A DNA stretch of 64,000 nt from Haematococcus lacustris. Lineage: Eukaryota; Chlorophyta; Chlorophyceae; Chlamydomonadales; Haematococcaceae. The stretch is from positions 7,942,192-8,006,191 of the forward strand of contig JASKMD010000026.1 in assembly GCA_030144725.1 (NCBI GenBank), written 5' to 3'. This document shows positions 52,630 to 64,000 of the stretch, piece by piece (position 1 is the first letter of the stretch; each line of letters begins with the position of its first letter). The translations under genes were made by a program, and so were the position numbers. The notes beneath the pieces are model-generated. The model saw only the letters and a list, made by a program, of their open reading frames with translations. It did no database searches and had not been told where the DNA came from.

Positions 52630-55600
52630 ATGGAACGGTGGAAGGCTCCTAAGGAGCTGGGCTTCCGGTCTCATGTTGGCAGCCCAGAACCTGGGGCCCA
52701 ACCTTCGGACCCACAAGCCAGCAGCTCGCCGGAGCCAAGCGCGCTGCCTGCCGCACTGGAACCCAGCGTCAAGATAGCCAATTTGAGGCAGCGCCTGCAC
52801 ATGATTAGGTGCAGCTTGGGGTCGACCTCAACAATGTGTTCTGGGCACTGCTCTATACTTGCTGTGTTATGCATTGCCCCATGCAGTCGCACCGGCAAGA
52901 CTGGCATCCATTTCGATGCTATCTCAGACTTGATTGAGGAGTGAGTGCCACCTGCCAACCATACCATCATACCATCATCAACCATCATCACCATACCATC
53001 TCACTCAACTCACTCTCCCAAAGGGCACTTCCAAAGGGCACTCCAAAAGGGCACCATTAAAAAAGCACTCCCAAAGGGCACCCAAAGCAGCTATAGTCTG
53101 GGATGGCACTACTTAAAGGTGCTGTGTGCTACCCATACAGCAGTCAAGCATGCTTGTAAGTTAGCATGCTGCATGCTCACAGGGCCCGCTTCAACAAGTC
53201 AGCCATTGTGGATGATGCTTGTGCTGCCACTGAGCTGAAAAACCTGCTGGCCATGCCATGGCCCTCCCGCCGAGCCTGGTCACTTAGGTGAGCTCACCTC
53301 ACGGACATGCACGGCCATGCACTACTGGGTCACACCACCCTCACTGGGTCAGGGACCCCAGCGGTGAGGTGCCCACTCCACACCCAGCTTCAGCTCCAGC
53401 AGCCAGCCTGGTGCGCTAGCACCAGCAGCACAGCTACAAGGGAGCCACAGCCACCACACCAGCGGGTTGACACCCATTGCCGCAGCAGGAGTGTCGGTGA
53501 GAGCAGGGCAGTGCTTGCTGCAGCAGCAGCAGAGTCCATGCTGTGTGAGGCCACAGACCTCAGCATGGCCCCTCCCTGGCATCAGGGCTCAGGGCCCCTC
53601 TGAACAGGTTGGGCAGCGGTGCAGCTGCAGCATGGCATAAGGAGGGTTGTGACGCTGCATGCTCCCCTTAAAGCCAGGGTGCAGCCAGGGCCAGGCAGCG
53701 TCAGGGCCAGGCAGCAACAGAGCGGGGTATGGGTGGCACAGGTGGGTCTGCGCCCGGCAGCTGGGTGAGGTCTGCAGAGACTGCTGGCATGAGCTGAATT
53801 GGGCAGGAGAGCAGTGGCAGCACAGCGGCCCAGGCCCAGCCCCACACAGGGTGCAGCAGGCATAGCATCTGCAGATACCAGCGCTCTTCCTCACGCAATG
53901 AGTCTTATGCAGGTTCTGCAGAATAGCAGCTGCAGGATAGCAGCTGCCGCTGACCCCACAGCCCTCTGCAGCTGCTGCAGCTCAGTACACCATTGAGCAC
54001 CTCAACAGCAGCCAGACCGGCGCCGAGGGCTGAGTGCTGGATTGCTGACGTGTTGGAACATATGTGTGGGGGTGTGTGCAAGCATCTGTCAGACAGCCGC
54101 CCAGTCAGCGTGCCAGCAACAGCTTGGGAGCCCCACTGCTGCTTGGTGGGGCATGTAGTGCCAGGCTTGCAATGACACAGCCTCAGCACAGCAGCTGACC
54201 TTCTGGACCCTGTATGCTGGGTCAGGCCCCTCTCCTTCCTGCCTTCCTTCCTTAACCCCTTTCTGTGGTGCACAGCAGCAGACCAGGGTCGCCAGCCTGT
54301 GACTGTGACTTGTGCATACATGGGCAGTACACCACAGCAGCTACACTGCAGCTGCTCCTGGGCAAGCCGGTTTTCCGTTCCCAGCCTCCCCCTCGTGCCG
54401 TTCCTCACATCATCACTCACACCATGCAATCATGTCACACCACCCAAGCCCACACATCACACCACTATTGCAGGTGCTGTGCCCTGCCCTGCTCTGCCTG
54501 CCCCACCTTTCCCAGCTGCACTAGTCACCTGCCTGCCTGCTGTCGCCCCATGCATGTGCCCCTCGTGCCCAGCAACCTATTGCTGCCACCATGATCCCTG
54601 GCATAAACAATGTGCAGCTGAGAGCTCCTCCTTGTCAGCATGCTTCCCTCACCGGCAGCCTCTGATTTGACTAGACTCATGCCGCATGACCTCACCACCC
54701 CACACTCCCCCTGCAGGGCTGGGAGATCTCTCTGGCTGCCACTGGCTGACAGCCCAGCCACAGCTCAACCACTCAGGCTTGCATGCCTCCGCACCTCACG
54801 CTTCACATTACATCACGCTTGTGTTCACATCACGCTTGACCAGCACCTTGGCCCTCAACCTTGAGCCTTCATTGCAGTCGAACACACTAAGTGTGGACCA
54901 CTACAAAGCGGTGTTTTTGTCTGTGTGGTGTTCCCATCGCATGGCATGCTCATGGCCTACACATGGCATACACATGGCATACACATGGCATGCACACGGT
55001 CATGGTCGCCTACCACCTACAACATTACCTGACCCGTTAGGGCTACACCGTAGAGTTGGCATGACAAAACCGTTTTCGCGGGCTTTCAATCTGAAGCGGC
55101 TCTTGCTCCGCGGCACTGGGCTGCTTCCTCGGAGGCATTGCGCCACTAGGCTCATATCTACTAACACCTGCTGATACCTACTAATACCCAGGAGGCAATG
55201 TCACTCACTCTCGCACTCCCAAAGGGCACTTCCAAAAGGGCACTTCCAAAGAGCACTCCCAAAGGGCACTTCCAAAGAGCACTCCCAAAGACAAAGGCAG
55301 CATGGAGGAGTTTGGAGCCTTCACACCCCTCCTCACTACTCTTGTCAAGCATGGCCTTTCATGCTTGACCAGCATGGCCTTGCATGCACCAGGAGGTGAG
55401 GCAGGCTGCCAGGCTGGCTGCAGGGAGCTCACTGAGTTTGGACGCAACATCGACTTCCCGCCCGCCTGGCATGGCAGCGACCGCATGCGCTCAGTGGTGT
55501 GGTACCATGCCCTACAGGTGACCCACAGGCTGGGACATGAGCCCTAACCCAACATGCATGGCTGTGACTGTCACACTTTTGATGCAGACGCCATGTCCGT

Positions 55601-58600
55601 GAGCAGAGGCATCCACCCTTATGACATCCCCTTATGACATGTCCGTGTTACGTGAAGTCAAGCCGCTGTGCCCATGCATTGATACACCACAGCAGCAGCC
55701 CACCCCTTGCCTCATGACTGGCTGTGCCCTAACTGCCTGAAACTCAATCTGTATATTGTTTACCATTTGCATGACATGTTCCAGGAACTCCACAGGTAGG
55801 CCACAGGTGCCAATGCAAGCTGCGGGATGTTAAAGCACACAGGGTGTGGGTCACACTGAGCAACGGGTAGGAGGGGTAGGAACGGCACTGCTACTGCCAC
55901 CTTGGCCACCATTCTGGCCACCGTCAGCAAAGCCCACCTGTGGCAGCCACCAGGGTCAGGCTTGCAGCCAGGCAGTGCAGCCAGAGGCCCCTAGCCAGGG
56001 CGCTGTCCTTAGGTAGTGCCGCCAGACGGGGCATCAGGTGTGAAGCTGCAGCTGGTGGCGGTGCTGCCGTGTGCGCAGCGCTTGAAGCTGGTGGAGTTCA
56101 ACGAGAATGACATCGTGGTGCGTCAGGGGCAGCTGGGCTCCTGCGCCTACTGGCTGCTGTCAGGTGGGCCTCAGGGCAGGGGCAGGGAGGTCAGGTGGTG
56201 CGGAGGCAGCAGGCAGGGTAGCAGGCCCGAGGGGGTCACAAGGGGGTGGTTGTGGCCGGCAGCTTCGCAGCTGCATGTGGCCTAGGCTTGGGAAGTCCCT
56301 TCCCCTTGGCGGGTGAAGCCAGCAGACCTGGCCAGGCCAGTCAGCCCCATGCTGCAGTCCCGATCAAGCCGAATACTGGGCTGTGGGGCTGGTCTTGGCC
56401 TAGCCACACTAAGCCACACTCGCATTCTCCCACGCCACCGCCCCTCACCTTCAAGCCACTGCCCCTCCCTCTCATGCCGCTCCCCTCCCTCCCTTCCCCC
56501 ACTGTGCTCTTTCAGAGGGCGCTGTGTACCGCAGCACCCCCGGTGTCAAGCGGCTGGAGCTGCTGCGTGCCTTGGAGCAGGCTGCCGCTGCCGCCGAGGC
56601 GCCAGCCCCCAGCGCTGCCTCCTTCACCCGCCCCAGCCTGGGCCTCCGCCGCCCCTCCCAACTCAGCCAGCTCAACTCCCCCGGCATGGACGGGCTGCGC
56701 ACCAGCATGACCACCTCGCTGCAGCCGTCAGCCATGAACTCCCCAGCCCCCCAGGCCAGCCAGCTGTCCCAGCCGCATGCCCTCCCCTCCCCATCCCCAT
56801 CCCCTGCCGCACACCCGCCCGTGCCCCCCTTAGCACCAGCCTCCTCCTGCACCTCCACCACCATCTCCCGGTCTGCCAGCCTGGCCCCGCCCTCGGCCCG
56901 CCTCCCACGCATCAGCCTGACTGCCGGTGTCCTGGAGCACACGCCCCGCGTCCATGCAGGGCGGCAGCCATCCATGCACCTGCTGCTGGAGCGAGGGGAG
57001 CAGCTTGGACTCACGCCTGAGCAGCGGGCGGCTGCAGTGGCGGCCGCTGCAGGGGGCGGGAGCAGCATTGGGGCAGAAGAGGAGGAGGAGGAGGAGGAGG
57101 AGGTGAGGGCGCACAGAGCCGGGGGCCACCGCTGCGATGTCTGGTCAAGATCAGCGGGCATGGGGTGTGTGGAGGGGCTAGGGCGCCATGGGACGAGGGA
57201 CGCCCCGCAAGTTGTGCCAAGCTGGTCACACTGACCTGCCAAGCTGGCACTGCTCACACTTACATGCCAGGCCGACACTGCTGCAGCTCAAAATTTCTAG
57301 GCCAAGACAACAACACCCTGCCAAGGTCTCCCGCAGCCAAGGCCACCAGGGAGCATCTATGCATGCCCCGCCTTCCGGTCATCCGGCCTACCCTGACTGT
57401 TCTCCCCACCTCGCTGCTGGCGCACACACCTGCTAGTTACTCCCTCTCTAAGGGACTGCTTGCTTGCATGCATGCATGCCTCCCCACCTGCCAGCCTGCC
57501 TGCTGCTGTGTCAGGAGGACGTGCCTGACGTTGCGCTTGACGTGTGGGACATAGTGGGCCAAGAGGCGCTGCAGGGCAGGAAGAGCCGCGCCACTGTGGT
57601 GGCCACTGCCAAGGTCAGGCGCAGGGGTCAGCAGGGCAGCAGGGGATGGCCACGCGCCATGCTTGCCTACCTGCCTGCCGTCAGGGGGGCTGACACCAGG
57701 CTCACCTCCTGCATGCCACACCTGCCTCCCGCACCTAGCCAATGGCACTTGCATACCTGGGCACTTGCATACTGGCCTGGGGGATCACCCCTGCCTGCTG
57801 CCAAGCCACCCCTGCCTGCTGCAGTTTGGCCTTTTTCAACACATGCACTTGACATGCCCGCGGACATGCAACCACCAGACAGAGCTTGCCTCAGGACCCA
57901 GCAATGTGTGTGCCCATGCTCAGAGCACTGAGGGTGGTGGTGCGGCTGCCCTCACCGTGATGGCGTCTTGAGGGCCTGGCCCACGCGCCCTGGACAACAT
58001 CATCCCCAGCTGCAGCTGCCCTGGTGCTGCTGTGCTGTCCCCTGCAGCTGGTGTGTGCGTGCCTCAGCGCTGACGACTACCACGCTGTGCTCAACGAGGT
58101 GCTGGCCTCAGAGACCTTTGACTCCCTCAAGCTGGTGCACAGCATGATCACACAGAAGGCGCAGCGCACACCTGCACAGCTGCAGGACATGGCAGGTGGG
58201 TGGGGGGCCAGGGCAGGTGGGTGGAGGGGCAGGGCAGGTGGGTGGAGGGGGAGGGCAGGGCAGGGCAGGAAGGCGCACAGGCAGGCGGGGTACACAGGTG
58301 GTTGGGTGCTGGCAACCACAGGGTGGTCCAACTGGGCGGCAGCTGGCGGACGGAGTAGAAACTGGGTATGACACTGTGCATTTCCACATCAAGGCACAGC
58401 CTGCAGAGGGGCTGTTGGGCCTGCTGCCCGCACCTGGTCACTGGAGGGGCCATGCTTTGTGGCCCTACAAGGGGCCATGCTTTGTGGCCCTACAAGGGGC
58501 CATGCTTTGTGGCCAGGTCTGGTGGGCGGGTTGTCTGGCAGCGTGGGGGGCTGCTGTGCCGCGGCCATCTCACCTGTTACAGCGTCTGTCCTCACCTGAC

Positions 58601-61600
58601 TTTGCGCCCCACCCTGATGCTTTGAAACTGCCTTCCCACCCACCTGCCTGCCCACCCACCTGCCTGCCTGCCTGTTCTCCCCCCTTGCAGCCCAGCTTGC
58701 CCTTTTTGACCTGTTCCACACCATGGATGAGGACTTTCGGCTGGAGGTGTGCCGCCTGGTGGAGTACCTGCACTGTCCTGAAGGTCAGCCACACCCGGTG
58801 CAGGCAGGCCTGCTGGCTGCGTGGTCGCCCCGGCAGTGGTAGTTGCCCCGGATGTTGCCCTGGTGGTTATTGCCCCGGTGGTAGTTGCCCCTGCAGCTGT
58901 AGTTGTCCTGCAGGGCTGCCCGCAATGTCTTTGCTGCTTGGCACAGCCCCCCTTGCTTTGTGCCATGAGCTTGTGTGAGCTTCCCACACTGGCAGCCTGG
59001 CACACACATGGTAGCATCAGGCGTCAAAGGCAAGCAGGGTGGCCATGTGACTATGCTGTGGGGGCATGGCCATGCAGGGACATCCACGCAGGGGTGACCA
59101 TGTAGAAGTCACATCACAGGGTCACACCACACAGTCAGACGCAGCCTGGCTCCCTGGAGATCTGCCAGATGCTGGAACCGCCTGGGCCTCTGCTGCAATC
59201 AGGCCCTGCCAGAGATGTTGCGTTGAAGACCACCCCTTGCCTGCACCCCTTGCTTGCCTTGCAGGCTTTGTGCTGTTTGAGGAGGGCGACAAGATCGACT
59301 TCTGCTACGTGGTGCTGCAGGTGCGCCTGCCTTTGCAGCGCCAAGCCTGCAGCTAGGCTGCTGCTGCCAAGGCAGTCTTGAGGCCTGCCTGCCAACCAGG
59401 CTCCTGCCGCAAGACAGCTGCATGCCATGCCAGTAGCTTGACTCTATTGCGTAGCATGGGCATTAGGTACCCTCCCTCCCATGACTCACTGAACCCTTCC
59501 CCTGCAACCCTTCCTCCCTGATGCTGTGCTACGCTGCATTGTGCCAGAGCGAGCTCTCCGCATTTCATTTGCGTGTTTAGCCGGCATACGTAGGCATACT
59601 GCTATGGCTCACAGCCCTTGAGTCACCCTTGAGTCACCCTTGAGTCATCCTTGAGGCACCCTTGAGTCAGCACCTTGGCCCTTAACCTTGAGCCTTCATT
59701 GCAGTCGAACACACTAAGTGTGGACCACTACGAAGCGGTTTTTTTGTCTGTGTGGTGTTCCTATCGCATGGCATGCTCATGGCCTACACATGGCATACAC
59801 ATGGCATACACATGGCATGCACATGGTCATGGTCGCCTACCACCTACAACATTGCCTGACCCGTTAGGGCTACACCGTAGAGTTGGCATGACAAAACATG
59901 CACTAATTGAAAGCTGATGACAGCTCAAAGTGGAGGGGGGCACACACTACTGTGCCACAGCAGGCTGCTGCTGCTGCTGGGCCTGGGGTGGCTTGTCTCG
60001 CACCTGCTGATACCTACTAATACCCAGGAGGCGATGTCACTCACTCTCGCACTCCAAAAGGGCACTTCCAAAGAGCACTCCCAAAGGGCATTTCCAAAGA
60101 GCACTTCCAAACAGTTCCTACAGCATGTGGCCTTCCTGCTGGGCACCTGGCCTACTTCAGCACTGAGTCAGCATGACTGGTCAGTCCAGCTCAGCCCAGC
60201 CACCCACCGCACTGCACTGCACTACACTGCACTACGCAGGCTACACCACCAGTCACCCCCTCTCATCATTTGCTCTGCTGCAGCTCGACCCCACATAATC
60301 TCACGTTAAACGTGTTGGAGGGCTGGGGGCTGGCCCCCTGCTGCTGGTCAGGCAATGGTGTCTGACACAGACTCAGCCGCAGGGCGAGTCAAGCGCATGT
60401 GAAGCAGCTGATGCTGGAGTGTGCAGGGCTCGTTTGCGCCAGGGCAGTTGGTGACTCATGGCAGGAGGGCTGTGCTTCATGGCAGGAGGGCTGTTGCAGC
60501 TGCAGCTGGAGCCTCAGCAACATCAGCCACAAACACAACAACATGTGCCACATGTGTAGCAGGAGGGCTGTGATCAGGTCTTGATCCAAGGCGCTGTGCT
60601 GTGCTGCACCGCTGCGGTGATGTCGCAGGGCAAGGTGGTGTTCAACAAATACAATGACAAGGCACGGCGGCAGGACGAGATCGGCACCAAGAGCACCGGT
60701 CAGTCGAACGTACCCTGCATTGCCTGGCTCTGCACCACCACCATGGCCGGCAACACCACCCTCACCACCACCACCCTCACCACCACCACCCTCACCACCA
60801 CCACCACCACCACGGCAACTACCACCACCACCACCCTCACTGGCACCACCACCATGGCCACCACCAGCAAACGTAGAGTACGTGGCATGCAGGTCATTAC
60901 CATTTGGGCACTTAATAGCTGGGTTGGGGTAGGAGGAGTTCACCGCCCTGTGCAGTCATAGTGTCGCAGTGTCCTGTGGCGGTGAAGGAGACACCCGCCT
61001 CGCATCCCCCACACAGCACCAAACCCCTGGACCTGCACCCCTCACACTTCACATTACATCACATTACATCAGGACCTGCTGCAGCACCTTGGCCCTCAAC
61101 CTTGAGCCTTCATTGCAGTCGAACGCACTAAGTGTGGACCACTACAAAGCGGTGTTTTTGTCTGTGTGGTGTTCCCATCGCATGGCATGCTCATGGCCTA
61201 CACATGGCATACACATGGCATACACATGGCATGCACATGGTCATGGTCGCCTACCACCTACAACATTGCCTGACCCGCTAGGGCTACACCGTAGAGTTGG
61301 CATGACAAAACATGCACTAATTGAAAGCTGATGACAGGACCTGCTGCAGCGCCAGGAGGCCGATATAACTGTAGGAGACTGCTGCTGCTTCATACCCCCA
61401 GCCAGCCACAATAAAGAACTCAACAGGTTGCCTAGTCAGGACCCAGAGCCAGTGGACAAAGGGGCCGATGTTAAGCTGGAAGCTTTCACCCTGAGTACCC
61501 TCACCCTCAGCGTTCGCCACAGCTTTCTTGTGTGGACCGCACTGGCCCTGTGTGCGTCAGGCGAGCACTTTGGCACGCTGCTGACTCTAAGCAGTGGCGA

Positions 61601-63686
61601 GAAGAAGCGGCCATTCACCGCCATTACTGCAAGCCGCTGTGAGATGGCCATCATCAGCAGGGTTGGCTATAACCGCATTCTCAAGAAGCAGCTTCAGGTG
61701 GGCAGGGCGAGGCACATGGGATGTCACTGTGCCTGGCTTGGCATGGCAAGGGTTGTGGTGGTGTTGAGGCCGAGGCGTGGCAAAGCAAAGCAAGGGGCGC
61801 GGTGTGGTCAATGGCGGTACCTTGCTGTCAATACTGCTAGAAGCATGTGTCTGAGATCCTCACTCTTCACCTCCTCACTCCTCACTCCTGGCCCCTTGCA
61901 ACGACCTTCCTCCCTTGTCTGTCTCCCCAGGGCGCTATCAGCGCGCGCATCAGCCTGCTGCAGAGCCTGAACGTCATGAACGCCAACTCGTACCAAGCGC
62001 TGCAGAGGGTGGTGGGTGGCACTAGACAAGAGTCGTTCTCGCAGTGCATCGTTCGGGCAGGGTCACGTTGGGGCAGGGTCAGGTTGCGGCAGGGTCGGGT
62101 TGGGGCAGGGTCAGGTTAGGCAAGGCAGGGCAGGGCAGGGCAAAGGATAGCCAGTGGATGGATCCAGGACCTCCCGGATGGACACCACACGCAAGCCATT
62201 ACCAGGGGCCAGTTGCTCCTCTGCTCCTCGCTGCCCTCAGCCTCTTACTGCTCAATGACCCCTGACACTATGGGTAGCTACACCCTGTTGTCTATGATGC
62301 ATCCTGTGTGCACCCCCTGCTGGCCAGCTGCTAAGCACCCTGCCAAGCTGACCTGTTGATGTGGTTGTGCAGGCCATCAACTGCCAGGACGAAACCTTCC
62401 ATGCTGGTGCCACCATTGTGGAGCCCGCCAACTACCCCAACAAACTGTTTGTCATCATGGAGGGCGAGGCCAAACTGGTGGGTTCCATGCCCTGGGCTCA
62501 CCCCTGCTGGCCGCTGCCGTGCCGTCTGCTCTTGCTCACCGCTGTGTGCTGAACACACCTATCCCCTACCATTGTTCTAAACTAGCCAAACAAGCTAGCC
62601 GAAGAAGCTTGCTGAAGAAGCTAGTCACATTCTTAACTTCATTCTTACATCACTGCTTAAGTACTTCCATTCTTACTATCAATCGACCCCAGACCCAGCC
62701 ATCTGTCTAAACTAGCCAAACAAGCCCACATCGTTCATGCCCTGGCTGACCCCTCTGCGCCTTGCTCAATGGCTCCTGTTGCGTGTTGCTGTCTGGATAT
62801 GTCATGCTCGGCGTCTCGAGCCAGCTGGGCAGTGCCCTGTCCTGCCCTGTGTGCAGACATACGTCACAGAGTACCCAAACCAGATGCCACTCGACACCAT
62901 GGCCTCCACACACCCCCAGGTCAAGCAGCCGACTGCAGCTGAGCTCATGGCCCCCGACCCACCAACTACCACCAAGCGTCACGACCACGCGGCGACCGGT
63001 GGCCGGGTGTCCATTGGCGGCGGGCGAGCGGGCGGCGCGCGCAACAGGTAGGCGGGACCCGCAGCGCAGTTGGCTTGGGATGGCCAGCTTGGGTCGTGAA
63101 GGGAGGTCGCGCTATAAGCGGCCAGATGACCAGACATTGCGTGTGCCCCATCCGCAGTTCAAATGTCAGAGACGGCCAAAGAGACGGCGCCGATGGCGGG
63201 GCGAGCTCTGGTGGCGGTGTGGCATCGACGGCTGCCGAGGCACGAGCCAGAGACGCTTTGGCCACGGCCCAGCAGCTGGAAGGCGGCACGCATCGCGGTG
63301 CAGCCAGTCAAGGGCTACGGCTGGCCGGCACTCGGCGGAAGGTCGTGATCGAGGTGGCGAGACTGTCCAAGGTTGGTTGGTTGGTTGAAACGCACACTCT
63401 GAAACCCGCATGCAGTGCCAGGTCGCGGTTCCGCCACCCGCGGGCCGCATTGGCACTCTCCGTGAATCGATCCGACAGTAACGTCCGAGCAAGGCGAGCG
63501 AGCGGGGTTAGGCGAGCAGCTCACAGCTTTGCTGGAGGGAAGGGCAGCGATGACTGGCTGCCCCTGCACAGGGGGACGTGTTCAACGGGGTCACACTGTT
63601 TGGCAAGGCCCCGGTGTTCAGTGTGGTGGCTTGCACTCCCATGCGCCTGGTGTCCCTGGAGGCGGACTCGGTGGAGGGCTTTGTGG
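52630..63686 (+). CDS. Protein with three cyclic-nucleotide-binding-type domains (3' partial)
   Basis: Seventeen exons: 52630-52808, 52887-52940, 53183-53287, 55424-55517, 56013-56163, 56516-57102, 57515-57613, 58048-58195, 58691-58783, 59265-59320, 60629-60698, 61561-61697, 61931-62008, 62373-62477, 62857-63047, 63158-63371, 63572-63686; all phases agree. CNB 1 is in exons 5-6 (VEFNENDIVVRQGQLGSCAY, WLLSGEGAVYRS). CNB 2 is in exons 10-12 (GFVLFEEGDKIDFCYVVLQG, EHFGTLLTLSS). CNB 3 is in exons 14-17 (ETFHAGATIVEP, KLFVIMEGEAKL, GDVFNGVTLFGKAP). Low-complexity linkers sit in exons 6, 15 and 16. No kinase, channel or GEF domain is visible so far. The phosphate-binding cassette of CNB 2 reads FGTLL, lacking the Glu of the FGELALL consensus, so ligand binding is doubtful. 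Introns hold retroposon copies 5-7 in antisense. The gene continues past the window. Confidence 0.85.
53010..53096 (-). repeat. Solo 5'-type repeat of the retroposon family
   Basis: Repeats of CCAAAGGGCACT(T)CCAAA are the complement of the GGAAGTGCCCTTTT block at the 5' end of copies 4-6. No 3' module is attached. It lies in the intron after exon 2 of the CNB gene. Confidence 0.6.
54845..55362 (-). mobile_element. Retroposon copy 5 with psbP-derived 5' end
   Basis: The 3' module (from 54845, complement of ...CCAAGGT) passes into a variable middle, then the GGAAGTGCCCTTT-type repeats (about 55210-55290). A psbP exon 4 piece follows (GACAAAGGCAGCATGGAGGA at about 55290), joined with a deletion to psbP intron 4 sequence (CACCCCTCCTCAC). 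Target-site duplication GCTTGACCAGC lies at 54834-54844 and 55363-55373. The copy is in intron 3 of the CNB gene. Confidence 0.8.
59672..60163 (-). mobile_element. Retroposon copy 6 with psbP-derived 5' end
   Basis: It consists of the 3' module, the last codons and stop of the Fanzor tail (complement of CCTGCTGTGGCACAG), a deletion, the CACCTGCTGATACCTACTAA segment shared with copy 5, the 5' repeats, and a psbP exon 4 piece (ACAGTTCCTACAGCATGTGG at about 60112). Flanking TGAGTCAGC lies at 59663-59671 and 60164-60172, shorter than in other copies. Confidence 0.75.
61086..61334 (-). mobile_element. Retroposon copy 7, module only, 16-bp target-site duplication
   Basis: Only the 3' module (249 bp) is present, flanked by exact CAGGACCTGCTGCAGC at 61070-61085 and 61335-61350. 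This copy defines the module edges: 5' TCATCAGCTTTC, 3' CCAAGGT. It lies in the intron between exons 11 and 12 of the CNB gene. Confidence 0.9.
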
Positions 63687-64000
63687 GTGAGTGCTGAGGG
63701 CTGGGCTGCACAGCACAAGGTCCCCTAGCCTGGATAATGCTGCTGGGCCTTCTTGTCATGGGTTCACTCTGCTGAGCGGTGAGCATGTCCAGGTCTGCTT
63801 CAGGAAGCTCCAGGAAGCTGGAACCTGAGGGGTGTTGCCGCTGGGCTTTGAGCACAGCGCAAGGTCTCCTAGCCTGGGGATTGCTGGCGAACCTTGTGGT
63901 CTTGTGATGGCATAGCATAAGAGGCTCTTGACACGGCTCTTGTCCCCACCAGCCTAGCAGCATTGCCACATGCTGTGGACGCTGCACACCGCAAGGCTGC
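63687..64000. other. Intron of the CNB gene running off the window
   Basis: A GTGAGTG donor follows the 63686 exon. No further exon was recognised before the end. Confidence 0.6.

Noticed and set aside
55290..55345. Third psbP gene
   Set aside because: Only short exon 4/intron 4 pieces joined with deletions inside retroposon copy 5; same for the pieces at 60.11 kb and 6.63 kb.

Overview
The window looks like nuclear DNA of a chlorophycean green alga (order Chlamydomonadales). Genes are GC-rich, have many short exons, and are packed with simple repeats in their introns. There are two chloroplast-targeted PsbP genes, a human-type TTAGGG interstitial telomere tract, TGTAA-type poly(A) signals, and several Fanzor/TnpB-like fragments of a kind I associate with Haematococcus/Chlamydomonas. 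Haematococcus lacustris is my best guess, from recall only.

Layout. 82-2882 (+): 3' exons of an armadillo-type gene resembling the C-terminus of rotatin. 3400-4038 (+): a retroposon copy carrying a Fanzor C-terminal tail. 4103-5106 (-): a four-exon gene for a small secreted protein. about 5360-7988 (+): cysteine dioxygenase, with two retroposon copies in introns. 8639-8800 (-): reverse-transcriptase scrap. 9376-10656 (-): a larger broken Fanzor copy. 11432-14846 (-): complete six-exon psbP with a retroposon in intron 4. 15528-26204 (-): NPC1-type sterol transporter, equivalent to about the last 760 residues of human NPC1; its introns hold a 2.1-kb 26-bp satellite, a GGGC array and GC-rich tracts, and it runs into a pentanucleotide array and a 500-N gap. 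28409-37707 (-): a giant non-LTR retrotransposon polyprotein with two coding minisatellites, membrane segments, a 2A (StopGo) motif, a papain-like fold candidate, an APE endonuclease and a reverse transcriptase. 38431-45180: a repeat-rich interval with a tRNA-derived SINE, three palindrome satellites, a 101-bp tandem repeat, a 1-kb perfect AGCCC array, a CTG-rich tract, a 346-bp MITE and a second type of Fanzor tail. 46046-49115 (-): complete eight-exon nucleoplasmin-fold/HD2-like acidic nuclear protein. 49483-51892 (+): second complete psbP. 52630-63686 (+): 17 exons of a protein with three cyclic-nucleotide-binding folds, continuing past the window.

The most interesting content is mobile. 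First, a dispersed family of short retroposons (seven copies) shares a 3' module of about 235-250 bp. Five copies have recognisable target-site duplications, and all of those duplications begin with GCTG in element orientation. Some copies carry a Fanzor tail and three carry antisense pieces of psbP. Second, the retrotransposon joins a membrane/tandem-repeat leader to its enzymatic part through a perfect 2A motif. The host genes share no pathway; they are ordinary nuclear genes whose introns collect the repeats.
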